A stretch of 64,000 nt of DNA from Stictocephala bisonia (Eukaryota; Arthropoda; Insecta; Hemiptera; Membracidae): assembly GCA_035578905.1 (NCBI GenBank), contig JAQJVL010000693.1, positions 1-64,000 on the forward strand, in the 5' to 3' direction. Positions 1 to 11,330 of this stretch are shown piece after piece. The position numbers and the translations under genes were made by a program. Positions within the stretch are counted from its first letter, which is position 1. Each line of letters opens with the position of its first letter. Under the pieces are notes generated by a model. It saw nothing but the letters and a program-made list of their open reading frames with translations. It had not been told where the DNA came from and searched no databases.

Positions 1-2339
1 ACGATGGGACTACGTTTTCAGGATGGTAAAAGATAAATTGATTTTTATAAATCATTTCATTCAAGACGCACAAGGGCTGCGTATCGTAACGTCGATAAAC
101 AATGTCATTGAATCAAATACATTTGAAGAATTTGTGTATTAAAATCTTGATCTTTTAAACAAGTTCTATTACCTATTTACAACTAAAAATTATTTATTCT
201 GTAAAATTAAACTGCTGCTATGAAGAGTTCAGTTAAAATCTATAAAATGTATACGTCAAACCAATCGTTTAAGCATTTGATTTGCTACAATATCTTATAG
301 TAATGTATGACATCTATTAGACTCTTAGTTCCCAGAAGTTGGACATCCTAGCGTTTGAAGATATACTGGTTAGAAAATCGTGCGGTTTTTAGTGATTTGT
401 GCTCTTCACTATATATACTTCAGTGCAGTACATTAAATACGTTAGTTTTAAGATCAAATGCACCGTATTTACTAAAAACTATATAATTCGTTAACTATAT
501 TTTTAGTTATAGTATATCTCGATAAAAATGTAAGCCAGTATTCTAAGTCACTTGTACAGGCCTAACACAAAGTTCAAAACTTTAGAGATAACAAACTCAA
601 TAGAAAGTTAAGTGACGAACTGCATTCCACCATCCTTACCTAATATCAACTTTCAGAGCGTAATATTTCTACCCACCCTATTTTTTTCTGCTATAGAAAC
701 AATTTCTTGTTGTTTCATTTTACCTTTTACTGGATAAGTTAAAAAGGTTTTGCTAGAAATACATTGATAATTTTACTTTTTTCATACAATTATTTAAATA
801 AATACCCTACGCTAAAACATTTTTACCAAAGTACATAGATTTTACTCACTTGAGTACATTGAAAACTAACGTATTAAGAAAAATGTATTACCACCCAAAT
901 AACATATTTAATATCATAATATGTAAATGATTATTTTACAAATTTATAACAAATGTTAATGTAATACCTAATGACATTTTATCCTGCAGTGTGAAAGTAC
1001 AATATAATTTGGCACCTAATCATTTAGATTATGAGGTATTATGAGCAACCATTGCATGAGGTAATGGCTGGCTCTTAAACTTCTTTATGAATTGAACGTC
1101 AAAACTTTAATATTTTTCGTGCTTTGAAATAGGAAAATTGCTCTTTATTTGATAAGCATGTAAATTTATTCTCTAATAAACTTTCTTCATATATATTTCA
1201 CGTTTATTCAACTTTCTATATTATTATTGTATCATATGTTTGTCACTTATTGCTATTATAACAAAGTTACAGCGTTAGTGTATGTAATGAATGTAATTTA
1301 GGTAAATTAGTAATGTACACATTACAAAGTAGATCTTCCGATAACAACAACCCAAGGAAGCATGTCCTAGTACTACTAGATGGTTCACTAGGTGACGTCT
1401 TCAGTAGTATGCCTGGTATTGTGGATTCGCCGCAACATAAGTTAGCTGTAGACAATTGTGCTACTGTAAATATTCTATGTATTACTTTGTTGACGTGATT
1501 GTTACAAGAAGATATGTAACCTATTTGTTACTAGTGTAAAGTTTGTTTCTTTTAAAACGCAACCCTATTTACAAGTATAGAAAATTAAGGTATAAAATAG
1601 TTAAAAGTTCATAAGTTGGTAGCCCTGGTTCTCTTACTTTCTCGGTTATCAGCTGATTTACATTGTGGCGTTGTTGTTTACTTTATTTGGGTTTCTAGCA
1701 ATGTCTTTAAGTTGAGGTTAGGAACATTGTTTTGAGCAAACTTTGAAAAAAGTGTCCAGAAATTTACTATAAATTACAGAACGGTGTATAAATCCTAATG
1801 CTAATTTATTTAAACACAAAACCTAAACAAATTTGTCATTAAAATCATATAAACAGTTTTAAATGATAATAATAATAAAATAGTTTATAGATACATGTTT
1901 TGTTTGTCATTTTTTATTTCAAATCATGGGTTGTATTTTAAAAGAAACACCCTGTATATTAATGCAATAGAGGAAATGCTAAATTTTTTCATATTTTATT
2001 TCAAACTTCTGTTCCATGTGTATTGTCCAGTTAGAGTTAAATTATTGAAGCAAATTAGATTGTATTATTCACTACTTTTACTATTATTTGACACTATACA
2101 TGTTCATGTAACTAGTTGTAGTATACGAAACGGTGTATCGCTTCTCATATAGGGGAGTTTTTATGGCCTAGATTTGTGTGGTCTAGAGTTATTAAGAACA
2201 GGTTTCAGAATATCACACGCACTGACAAGCGAAGGGAAACCTTAATTTAAAATATGTGTGTTTCTATAATTGTATTCATGATAATATTGTTGAATGGTAA
2301 TCAAAAGGCGTATTACAAATGTTACCCTTGTAAACTAAT
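1..2339. other. AT-rich stretch, no gene seen
   Basis: No coding region, RNA gene or repeat can be supported here. Open frames are short (the longest is 85 codons at 1895-2152), lack domain-like sequence and are expected by chance in such AT-rich DNA. Confidence 0.6.
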
Positions 2340-2930
2340 ACTAAAAACCATTTTATTTTATAAAAATACGTAACAAAGATCTATAAAAAAAAATAGGTTT
2401 TATTTACAAATGCTCTGAAAATTTTGCAATTTACTAGAAATAATAAAAATTATCACATCCAGTAAAATGCAGTCATTAGTAGTTTTAATTAAATACATAA
2501 CAAAGTGGCTAATTAATAATTTAATAGCTGGTATGAAACTAGTTAAAACGTAATGAAGCAAACAAAATCATGTTAGTTATGTAATTCAACTTTGAGATTA
2601 AGTAAATCTATTTGCAACACTTACCTTTTTTATAACTTTTTATAAACCTTTTTATAATACTGACAACAATACGATTATATAAAAATAAGTAATAAAGAGC
2701 AATAGTTTTTAAAAAATTTATATTTCCTACAGTTCTACACATTGGGTAGAGTAACTTACAAGAGTTACTTTAAAATGCTCATTTAATACAATGCAATCAT
2801 AATCAACAAAATATTTAAACAGAATAACATGTTATGAAATTAGCTAAAACTTTATAAATCATGTGAAATCATGTTAATTAGGGAGCTTAACTCTGAGGTA
2901 AAGGGAATCTACATAACAAAGCCCACCCCG
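2340..2930 (+). repeat. Old ~300-bp direct duplication
   Basis: Two diverged direct copies sit next to each other. The segment around 2530-2620 (a TATGAAACTAGTTAAAAC-type stretch, then AAATCATGTTAGTTA) recurs around 2832-2915 as TATGAAATTAGCTAAAAC and AAATCATGTTAATTA. The offset is about 300 bp. The similarity is clear at the right ends and faint at the left, so the exact boundaries are uncertain. No coding potential is seen. Confidence 0.5.
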
Positions 2931-2954
2931 GCTCTGAGCATTGTTGTTATGTAA

Positions 2955-3005
2955 AACTACCCCTTGGTGTGATGGATGTAAAGGGGAACAACGAGTCACA
3001 ATGTT
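2955..3005 (-). repeat. Fragment of dispersed repeat family Z
   Basis: A segment reading GATGGATGTAAAGGGGAAC followed by GAGTCAC is the reverse complement of part of the family Z copy near 49.8 kb (GTGACTC, then GTTCCTCTTTACATTCATC). Only about 40-50 bp is recognisable. It is assigned by resemblance alone. Confidence 0.4.
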
Positions 3006-3570
3006 TTATTCCGTTACGGTTTTGACCACTTTTGCTTTTATAAACAGGAAAGCATGACACAAACTGAAATCTCTTTGAAGTTACTGTGAGAACTCACCAA
3101 ATAACTCACCATTTTGCGTTTTAAAACCAATTTATAATATGTTGGCGAAAGTAATCAAGTTTACAACATTATAAAGAGGGTGTCCAATTAATTTAAAATA
3201 AACGAGTACTTATCAAGCATTAAATACTTTTTATCCTAAACCTAAATATAATACTAATGTAGGCCTAATTAGTACTTAGCAGATTGGATAACATTACCGT
3301 AGCATTAGCATGTACAGGTAAATCATCTTGTGATGTGTGCGCAGTGGAAGACGTCGCCAATACGCATGCGCTGGCACGTAACATCTCGGTCATTCCCTGC
3401 AGTTTCTCGTAAGGTTCGCTAGCTGACAGAGTACTACGCGCGGTTCTAAAAACATTAGCTTTAACGTTTAGTGTCACGAAATTTATATTATTTTTAATTT
3501 TTTAGTTTTGTAAATGAGTGTTTAGTGTCGTAATCGTTTAGTGCATAGTGTATATAGTTTCTGGAGCATA

Positions 3571-4987
3571 ATGAATGTGCAGCCGGGTAGTAGTACAAAT
3601 AAATCAAATAAAAAAAGACCTGTTATTCATAGTCATACGCTAAGTATTATTTACAATGTATATAGTTATTTAAAGAAGAAAAATGAAGATTTATCGGAGA
3701 AGAAGTTGCTCTCAGAAGTGGCAGAAGCATGTGGAATATCCCATAGTTCTGCATATAAAATCGTCAAGGAAGCTGCCGAGTCACCCGGACAAGAAAAGAA
3801 GTTCGTAACGCCAAGGAAAAACAGACCTAAGAAAAGTCCAAAAACGAGTTTGGACAATTTTGATTTGTGTGTTGTGCGACGGACAATTAAACATTTTCAC
3901 ATATTAGAGGGAGAGAGTCCCACTTTGAAAGGAATCCTTCGGGTTCTTGAAAAAAGAATTAACTTTTCGGGTGGAATAACAAGTCTGAGGAAAGTAGTTC
4001 GCAATCTCGGATTTAGATGGAAAAAAACGGAAACTAACAGAAAATTGTTGATTGAAAAATCCGACATTAGATTAGCTAGATTAAAATACTTGCGTAAGAT
4101 AAAAGAGTACCGTGAAGAAAATCGTCCGATCGTTTACAATGATGAGTCATACTTTCATAGTTCTTCCTCTTCCGAAAAATCATGGACTGAAAGTGAATCG
4201 GATGGATTTAAAAAAACAGTGGGCAAGGGACAGAGAGTAATTATTGTGATTCATGCTGGCGGAGAAATGGGCTTTATTCCAGGTGCTCTCTTAATGTTTA
4301 AGTCTGGAATGAAGAAAGGCGATTACTATGACGACATGAATAAAAATAGCCAACAAATAGCGTGGTTGTGATAATGCTCCCTACCACCGGGAACAAATAA
4401 ACCCAGCACCGACTTCGTCCTCGTTGAAAGCTGATATGGTTGTCTGAGCGAGGGATTCATCATACAGTACTTCGAATCTACTAAAACCCGAATTGTACGA
4501 CGTCATAAAACAACACAAACCAAAATTCGTAACCTACAAGACAGATCATATCTTAGCAGCAGCCGGCCATACAGTACTTAGACTTCCTCCTTATCACCCT
4601 GACTTGAACCCGATTGAAATGATATGGGCCACAGTCAAGTCACACATTAAAAAGACAAATATCAAATTTACAATAGATTCTGTAACACAACTTGCTTTGG
4701 AAAAGTTCAACTCCATAACTCAAGAAGAATGGAAATCCCGATGTTCACATGTAGATAAGGTAGAGGACGAGTACATTGCAGCCGAAGGGATGCTGGACAA
4801 TGTAACAGAACGTTTTGTCATAAACTTAGATGAAGACAGTGACAGTGACTGTGATAGTTTATGTGCCAGTGGTAACGGCGAAGATTGAGGTGGCACCAAT
4901 GACGTTAGCTTCAGTGATGGAGATGGAGCCATGAGCGGAGTTGAAGACATGGGAACCGAGAAGGAACTGTCTTACGACCAGTTTTAG
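3571..4987 (+). pseudogene. Broken Tc1/mariner-group transposase with wide D-to-E spacing (DD82E-like)
   Basis: This is the remnant of a DDE transposase of the IS630-Tc1-mariner group, which cuts and pastes its own element at TA sites. The chosen start is the ATG at 3571; an upstream GTG at 3541 is in frame but less likely. The N-terminus has a helix-turn-helix-like region (about 3640-3770). The first catalytic Asp is in YNDES (4141-4143), the second in DNAPYH (4370-4372), and Glu in PPYHPDLNPIE (4616-4618). About 81 residues lie between the second Asp and Glu, far more than the usual 34-41. This matches a lineage I recall as DD82E (Sailor). Damage: roughly 15-20 codons appear lost near 4350, followed by frame changes at about 4350, 4369, 4437 and 4471. 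TGA stops lie at 4445 and 4886, and the same frame then continues with an acidic tail to TAG at 4985. It cannot make active enzyme. I did not find terminal inverted repeats. Confidence 0.85.
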
Positions 4988-7164
4988 ACCATGAACGAAA
5001 TATTGACATGTGAGTTAATATCGTTCAAATTCCAAATTTTCTTTAGTGACACAATGTTAATTATTAGAGTAAATTATTAATGCAAGTTATTAGAAATATG
5101 TTTAGGTTTGTCACTCATTATCTTAGTAAAATTAAGTAAGTTTAATCTAAACTGAAAACATAACAATGAAATAATTTACTCATATTAAACCGTAATAATA
5201 AACATAACAGAAAATTAAAAATTAGTACATAATACAATCTTTCTGTTGGTTAATTGATGGAACGTTTTTTTTTTCAACAAAATAATTCACCAAACTTTAC
5301 CATTATCATTGAATATATACCATATGCGATTATTTTGGGGCAGTCCAATGTGTTGTTCATTTCGTTGAAGGGCTAATTTGCAGCGGAAGGGATTGGAATG
5401 TGGACTTCATCTCTCCTCGACGGCTGGCCACGCCTATTGTTTTATTGCTCCGTGTCACTGCACCACCATTGACCAGCCGAAAATACGCAGCCAGGCTAGT
5501 AGCGCGTTGTTGTTTTCCGCCCGCTCCTCACTCCCCACCACAGACACTACCGCCGCCACGCAACCTGCGCGAGGCGATTTTTGTTAAAGTGATTCTAATG
5601 TAATGTATTAATATTATTAGTAAAGACTACTTTCTCTTTGTAATGAGCTGAGGAAGATTCATTTTAAGTTTTATGACATAATAACCCCAAAATAAATATT
5701 TTTGCACATATGTAAACCAATATTACTTAATTTTATGACGAACGATGTTTTCTTACCTATGCGTCAGCAGAAAACTAAAATAATTTGCTCGTTTTTCTAA
5801 CAATAATGGTCAGAAATAATCAGCATAGAGCAATATTTTATTTAGCGTAATATGATGTTAATGAACTTTCTAAAATATATTGCTGATAAATTAATTATTT
5901 TACGTAATAAATATATGAATACAAATACAACAAATTATAAGAATAAAGGAATGGACTGTATGTATACTTTTCAAAAACTGTTCATGTTTCTGAATATTTT
6001 TGTAAGTTTATTGAAATAGAACCCAAAGTTGAAGACCCAGTAGGAACATGTAGTCTGTCAACAAGGAGACGGATGGCTGTATTGGAGTGAATGGATGCCA
6101 TTGCCATATATCCAATAAATATTGACAGATGAACGCTCCTTTGATGAAGGATTAGAGTTGATCGTTCCAGTGATGTGTGGCTTACATAAATCGTGCGGAT
6201 TTAGAAGATCAACTCGATCTCAAATCTCCAGAAAAATAACGTTTATATATATTCCCTTTTACCTAAAATAAATGAAAAATCACTTTAATGTCACCATTTA
6301 AGTTATTAAATTTATGATTACATTAGAAAAAAAACACTTAAAATGTTAGTCATTGTGTATGGAAATATAAGTGGATTATTTTATTTCTTACTTATATAAT
6401 AAGATGTCACTGTCCAGAGTTTTTTTCTTTGTTCACTTCACTGTTTCTTTTTAATTCACCATCAAACCAGTTTTTTCTATGTCTTGACGAGTACCTTTTT
6501 TTATGAATATACTTAACCGGGAAAATTTTATTTGACTCCTAGGCAGTATGTTGACTGTGACACAAATACCAACAAAGAATCATATATTCGCCTTCTTACT
6601 TATAGCCATTACTACTATCCTGTTCTATACTGGTTGGTGTATTGTAATATTTAGAAATTGTCGAACAAATGATGATCCGAAAAATATTGAGATCGTAATC
6701 ATTTGCATCTAATGCTACTGTCCCATTAGTTATCTTCTTTTTTAGCCGCCATAAGTTTAAAAATGTATTGTTAACGATCTTAGTACGTAGAATAGACTCT
6801 CCATAAAGAAAAACAACGTTCTCAGGACGTATCTACGGCAACACTCGGAATGCCGTTCGCTGCGGCGTATCCTACTGTATGCAATGTTCCACGGGTTCAG
6901 GAGAGAGTACCATCTATGACAACCAACTCCGAGCAGTCCATGAGCAGTTAGTTACCCGGATAGCTCATAAGTACCATTATAGTACTGCCAAGTCATCATT
7001 TACAGACAGAAAGTTGTATAATCGTAATTAATCTGATCAAGTTTATCTATGTTGAATTGTAATTTTCTGTGGTTTTATTAACCAATAATTGTATTTCGTC
7101 TGCCAGTAGTTTCCTCAATTTAAACTGTGTTGTATTCTATGTGTTAAATATTGCTTTAAAATTT
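4988..7164. other. Intergenic; one GC-richer island at 5360-5590
   Basis: Mostly AT-rich with nothing recognised. Around 5360-5590 the base composition changes abruptly, with many C runs and CpG dinucleotides. It may be a transposon remnant or an old promoter or untranslated exon; its short overlapping frames (67-69 codons) show no domain. A second, milder patch at 6820-7000 has CpG-containing sequence and a short inverted repeat (CGGCAACACTCGGAATGCCG), also unassigned. Confidence 0.4.
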
Positions 7165-7350
7165 GTAAGATTTGTTTGCCATTGGCCCTGATACCGACGT
7201 TGTCGTTAGTTAACGACGTCAGGCAACAAAGAGCGTGGCTGTTCTTTGGATGGGTGAACGTTGAGGGATCCCGTCCTTGCACACAGTCAGCCTGCTCGTC
7301 ACTGTTGGTGGTTTATAAGTTAACTTTAAGACTTAGTGCCTCAGGTTACG
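7165..7350 (+). repeat. Family Y interspersed repeat with 5S-rRNA-like core
   Basis: The part at about 7216-7280 resembles the 3' half of 5S rRNA, including the region of its internal promoter boxes (a GAGCGTGG block, then TTTGGATGGGTGAACG). It can be laid over insect 5S without gaps for about 59 columns at roughly 60% identity by eye. It is followed by a non-5S body containing GATCCCGTCCTTGCAC. A second copy lies in the opposite orientation at 43.8-44.0 kb and shares both core and body. This suggests a 5S-headed SINE (SINE3-like). It is not a functional 5S gene because the first half of 5S is not recognisable. Confidence 0.55.
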
Positions 7351-9035
7351 TGTTATAGAGGTATATTAGCCCTACCTTCAATTGGTAAAAAAGCCCTCTT
7401 TAAAAGCCTTGTTAAGGTTTTTAACGGAGTACCAAAATGTAGTTTTTTACCGAATAAAATCAAAAATAGCCTAAAATCTAGAATGGTTTATGATATTAAC
7501 ATTTAATATTATATTAGAATAGACAGACTTATAAATCTAACCATGGAAAGTATAAATAAATATTCTTAAAACTTAAATTATATCCGTTTAACTTGCGTTA
7601 CAATTAATATTGTTAGTTTTCGTAATATTATGGAATTAACACTCTAAAAAACAAACTACATATTTAATACAGGTTGTTCCACTCTGTTTTGAAAAGAATC
7701 ATCAAGCAAAATCTGAACTCAGGTGCGTTTACATTTTTTATGGAAAGGCATTTGTCAAATTGAATCCGTGTTTACACTTATTCAAATATATATTTAAAAA
7801 ATATTCTAATTGATGCAATCCGATGTAAAATAGTTTAAGGAAAACAGGCAGAAACATTTTTATACAGCAAATACTGTCTAATAATAATTTTAAAAAGTCC
7901 TTTAAAGTTTTATTATTATTATTTTAATTAATCTTGAAAGAAGTCCATTTATTTACTATAGTTTATTTTTTATTTATTTATATTTAATTTAATCTTACTT
8001 GATGGTTACTACAAATTAAATAAATACATCTTTACATAAACATTTCATTCTCGGAGACAACGAGCGATTGGTAATCGATTTTGTGAGCGAGCGTATTGCT
8101 CGGCTCACAAAAGATCACCCAGGGCGCCAATCTTCTTTTACGTCTCAACCAAAGCTCAGAGTTGGCAATTCTTATGCTCTAGGAATCGGACAGCACATAT
8201 TTGGCTTAAAAACACGAGATGTCATTTACTTTGTTCTATAGGGATTCCTTTTTCGCCAATTGTTGTGATATTTTTTAAATAATGGTATTGCATAAAGTAC
8301 TACAATAATTTATTTATATATGCATTTATTTGTATAAACCAATAGCCATTATTAAAAAAGGCTGTTCATAAAAAGCTAGTAGTAGTATTAATCGACTAGA
8401 AGTCAAATTTTTTTCCCAACCGTTCTACTTCATGTAAGTCTTTTAGAGTGAATGGCCTTGACTTTAACTTCTAATGGTTTTGGTTGATTAATCGTACTGT
8501 CAATACTTGTATACGATTGGTGGAGGGCTGTCTTAGATAATCCGACAATAATTGTATATGTTTACAAGTTTCCGATGCGGCCCAGAAAATCTACAGGGAA
8601 TTTAAAAATGGAACTTTATCTCTGTCCATAAATCGTTGATGTGGCAAATGTTGGTCCTCAGTAGACCTGCTAGGTCACATTCCAGAGTAAAAGCCAGACT
8701 TTCTCGGCACTGTGTAGAACATTGAAGTTGGATATCGTTTTACCGTCATATCTCGAGTACTATTATCAAGTGAGCAGTAAACCATGTTCTGTAAGGGTGT
8801 TCGGTTTTTTTAAGCTACTTGTATAGCCTCGCATCTTTGATAACATTACGTTATTCTTTTCTGAATTACGTGAGAATATACACGCTTACTTAGAGAACAT
8901 GATAAGACTCGTGATATTATCAAAATCTGTTGACAAAGATGGTGATAATCATCCTCATGTTGGAGCTCAACCCTCTTACTAAAGTGTGGCTCTAAGGAAC
9001 TCAGATTCGATAGCGGAGCCTTGAGGATCATGGAC
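7351..9035. other. AT-rich intergenic sequence
   Basis: No gene or clear repeat apart from the hairpin at 8079-8112, which is listed separately. Confidence 0.5.
8079..8112. repeat. 14-bp-stem hairpin
   Basis: TTTTGTGAGCGAGC (8079-8092) pairs with GCTC (8098-8101) plus GCTCACAAAA (8103-8112), with a 5-nt loop and one bulged G. No poly-U tract or adjacent gene gives it a role. It may be the collapsed core of a small inverted-repeat transposon. Confidence 0.6.
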
Positions 9036-9039
9036 TTGT

Positions 9040-9073
9040 GGGGGCTCAAGCCTTGTGTGAGGCTTGAGCCCCC
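9040..9073. repeat. 13-bp perfect-stem hairpin
   Basis: GGGGGCTCAAGCC (9040-9052) and GGCTTGAGCCCCC (9061-9073) form a perfect 13-bp stem around an 8-nt loop. A third partial arm (GTGAGGCTTGAGC) follows at about 9080-9092, so the unit may once have been duplicated. Confidence 0.7.
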
Positions 9074-9092
9074 TCATACGTGAGGCTTGAGC

Positions 9093-9170
9093 ACCACTGT
9101 ACGTGTATGAGTAACCCACCCGCCCTCCCATACACGTACTATTGTTTTGACCCACCCGCCCTCCCGCACA
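9093..9170. repeat. Short direct repeat of a CCCACCCGCCCTCCC motif
   Basis: Two copies of CCCACCCGCCCTCCC about 40 bp apart, with TACACGTA-type blocks between them. The same vocabulary (CACGTAC next to CCCACCC) forms the minisatellite at 42.7-42.9 kb, so the two loci are probably related. Confidence 0.5.
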
Positions 9171-9348
9171 CAATAGGCCACTTACTCAGCTTATTTAATG
9201 TCCCATCTTTAAGAAGATACACCAAGAACTCCCGTCTTCATCTCGGAGTTTGATGACTGATATTAACAACAATCAAAAGTCGGGCAATGACCATGGTTTA
9301 AGTAACAACATTTGGCCAACAAAGTAATTGTCCATGTCAAATAATATT

Positions 9349-9617
9349 TACAGTATAAGTAAACGTCACACAACACAAATTTATTACAATATAAGCACAA
9401 AATGCACAAATATACTACAATACAAGTACAAAATGCACAACTATTATGGTGATCGATTTTGGTGAACCACGCTCACCTTCCTTAGATCAGAGGGATTCAC
9501 AAAAAAAATTTTGTACTTTTATTGTAGTATATTTGTGCTTATATTGTAATAAATTTGTGTTGTGTGACGTTCACTTGTACTGTGTATGTACCAACACGTA
9601 TTATGCTAATTAAAAAA
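9349..9617. repeat. Two family X copies arranged head to head
   Basis: The left copy (9349-9502) is in minus orientation and the right copy (9509-9617) in plus orientation. They share about 85 bp as an inverted repeat, joined through the family X head, so this DNA could fold into a long hairpin. The right copy lacks the head and one internal repeat; the left copy lacks the tail. In the left copy the hammerhead-like core is mutated (CTAAGGA and CAAAA in place of CTGAGGA and CGAAA). Confidence 0.75.
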
Positions 9618-9639
9618 AATAATATTTGTTCAGTTTTGG

Positions 9640-11194
9640 ATGGTTCCTGATATTTTTGTTTCAATTGGTCTTATTTTGTATATCTTTACGTCATTAATCC
9701 TATCCACATTTATAGTACTCTAGCAGGGTTTGGTGGCACTTTTTACATGGACACGCCCGTGTTGAAAAAACAATCCCAAATTCCTAATGCCACTTTCTCA
9801 ATCTTTCCGATCTTTACTTGTCAATCCTTTAATTTATTTTGGAAGCATACTGCTAAATTTAATTGAGAATACCTAATCCCCTGAACTGTTATTGGGTTAT
9901 TAATATGGATTTTAATTGAAGAAAACTTCTATCGTCAAAATCGCTAAACCTGTTCTTATTTTGTGTTCCACTTTTTGGAGACTCTCCAAAGTTTTGAATT
10001 TAATCTTTAAGCCTTTTAGTATATATATATTACATCCATAAATTAACCTAGTATAAGAGTAAGATTGAGAGTGCTTGAATTTTAATCTTACTGGCTTTTC
10101 TTTGTTAATACTCTCTGGCTAGTAAAGCAGAATTGCTAGCAGCACTAATACTTCCTTAGTTTATTTCCTATCTTATGAGATTGTTATCTTAATGTCATTG
10201 TACATTTTCGAAGTCTTGCTAGTGTTCCAATTTTTTATATAATAATGGGAATTGAGTGTTCTTCACTGTTTCTGCTAATTACTATGGCAGATATTTTCAT
10301 GGCCTTCCTACTCGATAAACATAATGTGCTACTTAATCATTTGACTTGAAATTAAGAATTTCGTAGCTACAAGAAAAATTGACTATGAAAGAAGTTTCTA
10401 ATTAAATGCTATTAATTTAATTGCTTTTATGATTTTGTCTACGTACGCTATGATTGGAAGTGATCGTAGGTTTCCCATAACTCATCGTTTCCCTTGTTTC
10501 AATATCTGAAGATGATCCCTTCTTTTAACTTAAGTAGTAACAATTTAATACTTAAATTCCATTTCTATTAACTTTGACTTTTATCAGTCCTTTAAAGTCG
10601 TTACTTTGTTTTTATTGTCAATCCTGATTTACTTTAATGAAAGCTGTGCAAGATTCCTTTCTTTTTATTAAACGATCCACTAATCATCCACCAAGTGGAA
10701 ACGGTGAATTTGGTTATTTTGTTAATACAAAAATAAGTTGTATTTTTTATATTTCATTCCAAGTTTATCTCAAATTTTAAATTAAAAAATTTAGAGTAGA
10801 TTTTCTCCATTCCTAAGGAGAAGAAATGTTTTATTCCCACTCTCCTTGCTCAAAATGTGTTTGAGATAGGAACTAAAATCACTAAAAATTATAAAGTATT
10901 AAAATATATAAATATAAAATGCCATTTTTGTAATATTACAGTGATAAGGGGTCATTTATTTTAACTTGTTAATATACAGTATTGTAGCTGAGAAAGCTTT
11001 AAGATATTTCATAAGAACATTAAATGATTTTGGAGAATCCACACATGACCTTACAAAATAAATATAGTCAGGTTTTGTTCACTTATTAATAAAGATACCT
11101 AACCAACAAGTATGTTGTGAGTTTCAACAATATTACTACAAAAGTGTAACAGGGTGTATATTACACATTGTACAGGACAAAGAGTGGCAACAAT
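9640..11194. other. No gene; faint minus-strand coding-like traces
   Basis: The minus strand around 9900-10130 translates in short pieces that vaguely recall the region after a LINE reverse transcriptase (for example LIYGCNIYILKG), broken by stops. This is too weak to call an element. The rest is AT-rich with nothing recognised. Confidence 0.25.
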
Positions 11195-11330
11195 TTGATC
11201 ACATTTACATTCATCAATAAAGGGGTTCTAGCTCGTGATTTACACGACAAAAGATTTGGGGTGGCTTTTTTAATGTAACTCATGGTGTTGAGGTCTACGA
11301 ACGCCTCATAAATGAGATATCTAACTGTTG
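11195..11330 (+). repeat. Dispersed repeat family Z, copy 1
   Basis: Shares an ordered series of blocks with 49.78-49.92 kb: TTTACATTCATCA, then AAAGGGTTC-like, then TTTACACGACAAAAG, then GGGGTGGC and TAATGTAA. It is non-coding and no terminal repeats were found. A small third fragment lies near 2.97 kb in reverse orientation. Confidence 0.6.

Noticed and set aside
610..700. Possible stray copy of the 77-bp satellite
   Set aside because: Only the string CGTAATATTT and a CTACCCAC piece match, in inconsistent orientations.
5378..5603. Overlapping frames in the GC-rich island as a small gene
   Set aside because: Two frames overlap, neither has a domain, and one starts at a non-ATG codon. Only the composition change is reported.
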